The notes beneath the pieces were generated by a model. That model searched no databases. It had not been told where the DNA came from and saw only the letters and a program-made list of their open reading frames with translations. From Bryobacteraceae bacterium (GTDB lineage: Bacteria > Acidobacteriota > Terriglobia > Bryobacterales > Bryobacteraceae), in the NCBI GenBank assembly GCA_029975915.1, contig JARKOC010000508.1, positions 1 to 15,360 on the forward strand: DNA of 15,360 nt, written 5' to 3'. Shown here in pieces: positions 15,217-15,360 of this stretch. Positions within the stretch are counted from its first letter, which is position 1, and every line of letters begins with the position of its first letter. A program made the position numbers and the translations under genes.

Positions 15217-15360
15217 GGACGACCCGGACGTCCGTCTCGGCTGCGAGCAGGCGCTCCAGCTCGAAGGCATTTCCACTGCCGGCGTAGCCAGCGCCGAGGA
15301 GGCCGAAACACTGGTCAGTGCCGACTTTCCGGGCGTTGTGGTTAGCGACATCCGCCTGCC
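15191..15360 (+). CDS. dctD: DctD-type response regulator, 5' part only
   Basis: The first 56-57 residues of a receiver domain: MNLKVLIIEDD at the start with the acidic pocket (D10, D11) and the phosphoacceptor D53 in VVVSDIRLP. It is cut by the window edge, so the expected sigma-54 AAA+ and Fis-type DNA-binding domains are not seen. Its ATG lies inside the 3' end of the dctB-like gene, overlapping by 26 bases in another frame, which is typical of coupled kinase-regulator pairs. DctD is inferred from the partner kinase. Confidence 0.8.
   Translation, partial: MNLKVLIIEDDPDVRLGCEQALQLEGISTAGVASAEEAETLVSADFPGVVVSDIRL

Noticed and set aside
1..15360. tRNA, rRNA, CRISPR array, insertion sequence or phage genes
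   Set aside because: I saw no cloverleaf, regularly spaced repeats, transposase motifs or phage structural genes anywhere in the window.

Overview
The window holds 15 recognisable genes, 13 complete ones of one style up to about 13163 and then two of a visibly different style. Positions 1-13163 look like a moderately GC-rich bacterial genome with tightly packed operons, a monofunctional peptidoglycan glycosyltransferase, manA, kbl, a TTG-started exonuclease III, an FmdB zinc ribbon and a DinG-type helicase carrying an N-terminal RadC-like JAMM domain. My best guess is a free-living spirochaete relative, but this rests on general impression only. From 13164 onward the style changes to that of a beta/gammaproteobacterium: a DctB-type sensor kinase and the start of a DctD-type response regulator, with Glu mostly as GAA and Arg almost only as CGN. 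This is either horizontal transfer or a join between two genomes in an assembly.

Layout. 21-1004 (+): mtgA. 5302-1036 (-): a three-gene operon of JAMM-DinG helicase, manA and a YaiI/YqxD-family gene, the last two joined by an ATGA overlap. 5380-8301 (+): a four-gene operon of a 100-residue unknown protein, exonuclease III, a rhomboid protease and glycine C-acetyltransferase. 8386-8697 (+): fmdB-like zinc ribbon. 9581-8712 (-): a free-standing E2-type acyltransferase-fold protein whose catalytic His is Glu. 11670-9626 (-): an operon of an aspartate/glutamate racemase-family protein, a cupin and a Rieske oxygenase. 11823-13163 (+): an acidic-amino-acid:cation symporter, divergent from that operon. 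13216-13248: strong intrinsic terminator. 13327 to the window end (+): dctB-like and partial dctD-like genes.

Two themes tie the window together. First, five transcription units begin with a -10 box only 5-10 bases before the ATG and have no Shine-Dalgarno sequence, so they look leaderless or nearly so, whereas operon-internal genes and two other unit heads have good Shine-Dalgarno sites. Second, the racemase-cupin-oxygenase operon lies back to back with a transporter that keeps the Asp/Arg/Asn residues used for acidic amino acids, which suggests an uptake-plus-conversion module for an acidic amino acid or similar dicarboxylate. No tRNA, rRNA, CRISPR array, insertion sequence or phage gene was seen, and no stretch over about 300 bases lacks a gene.
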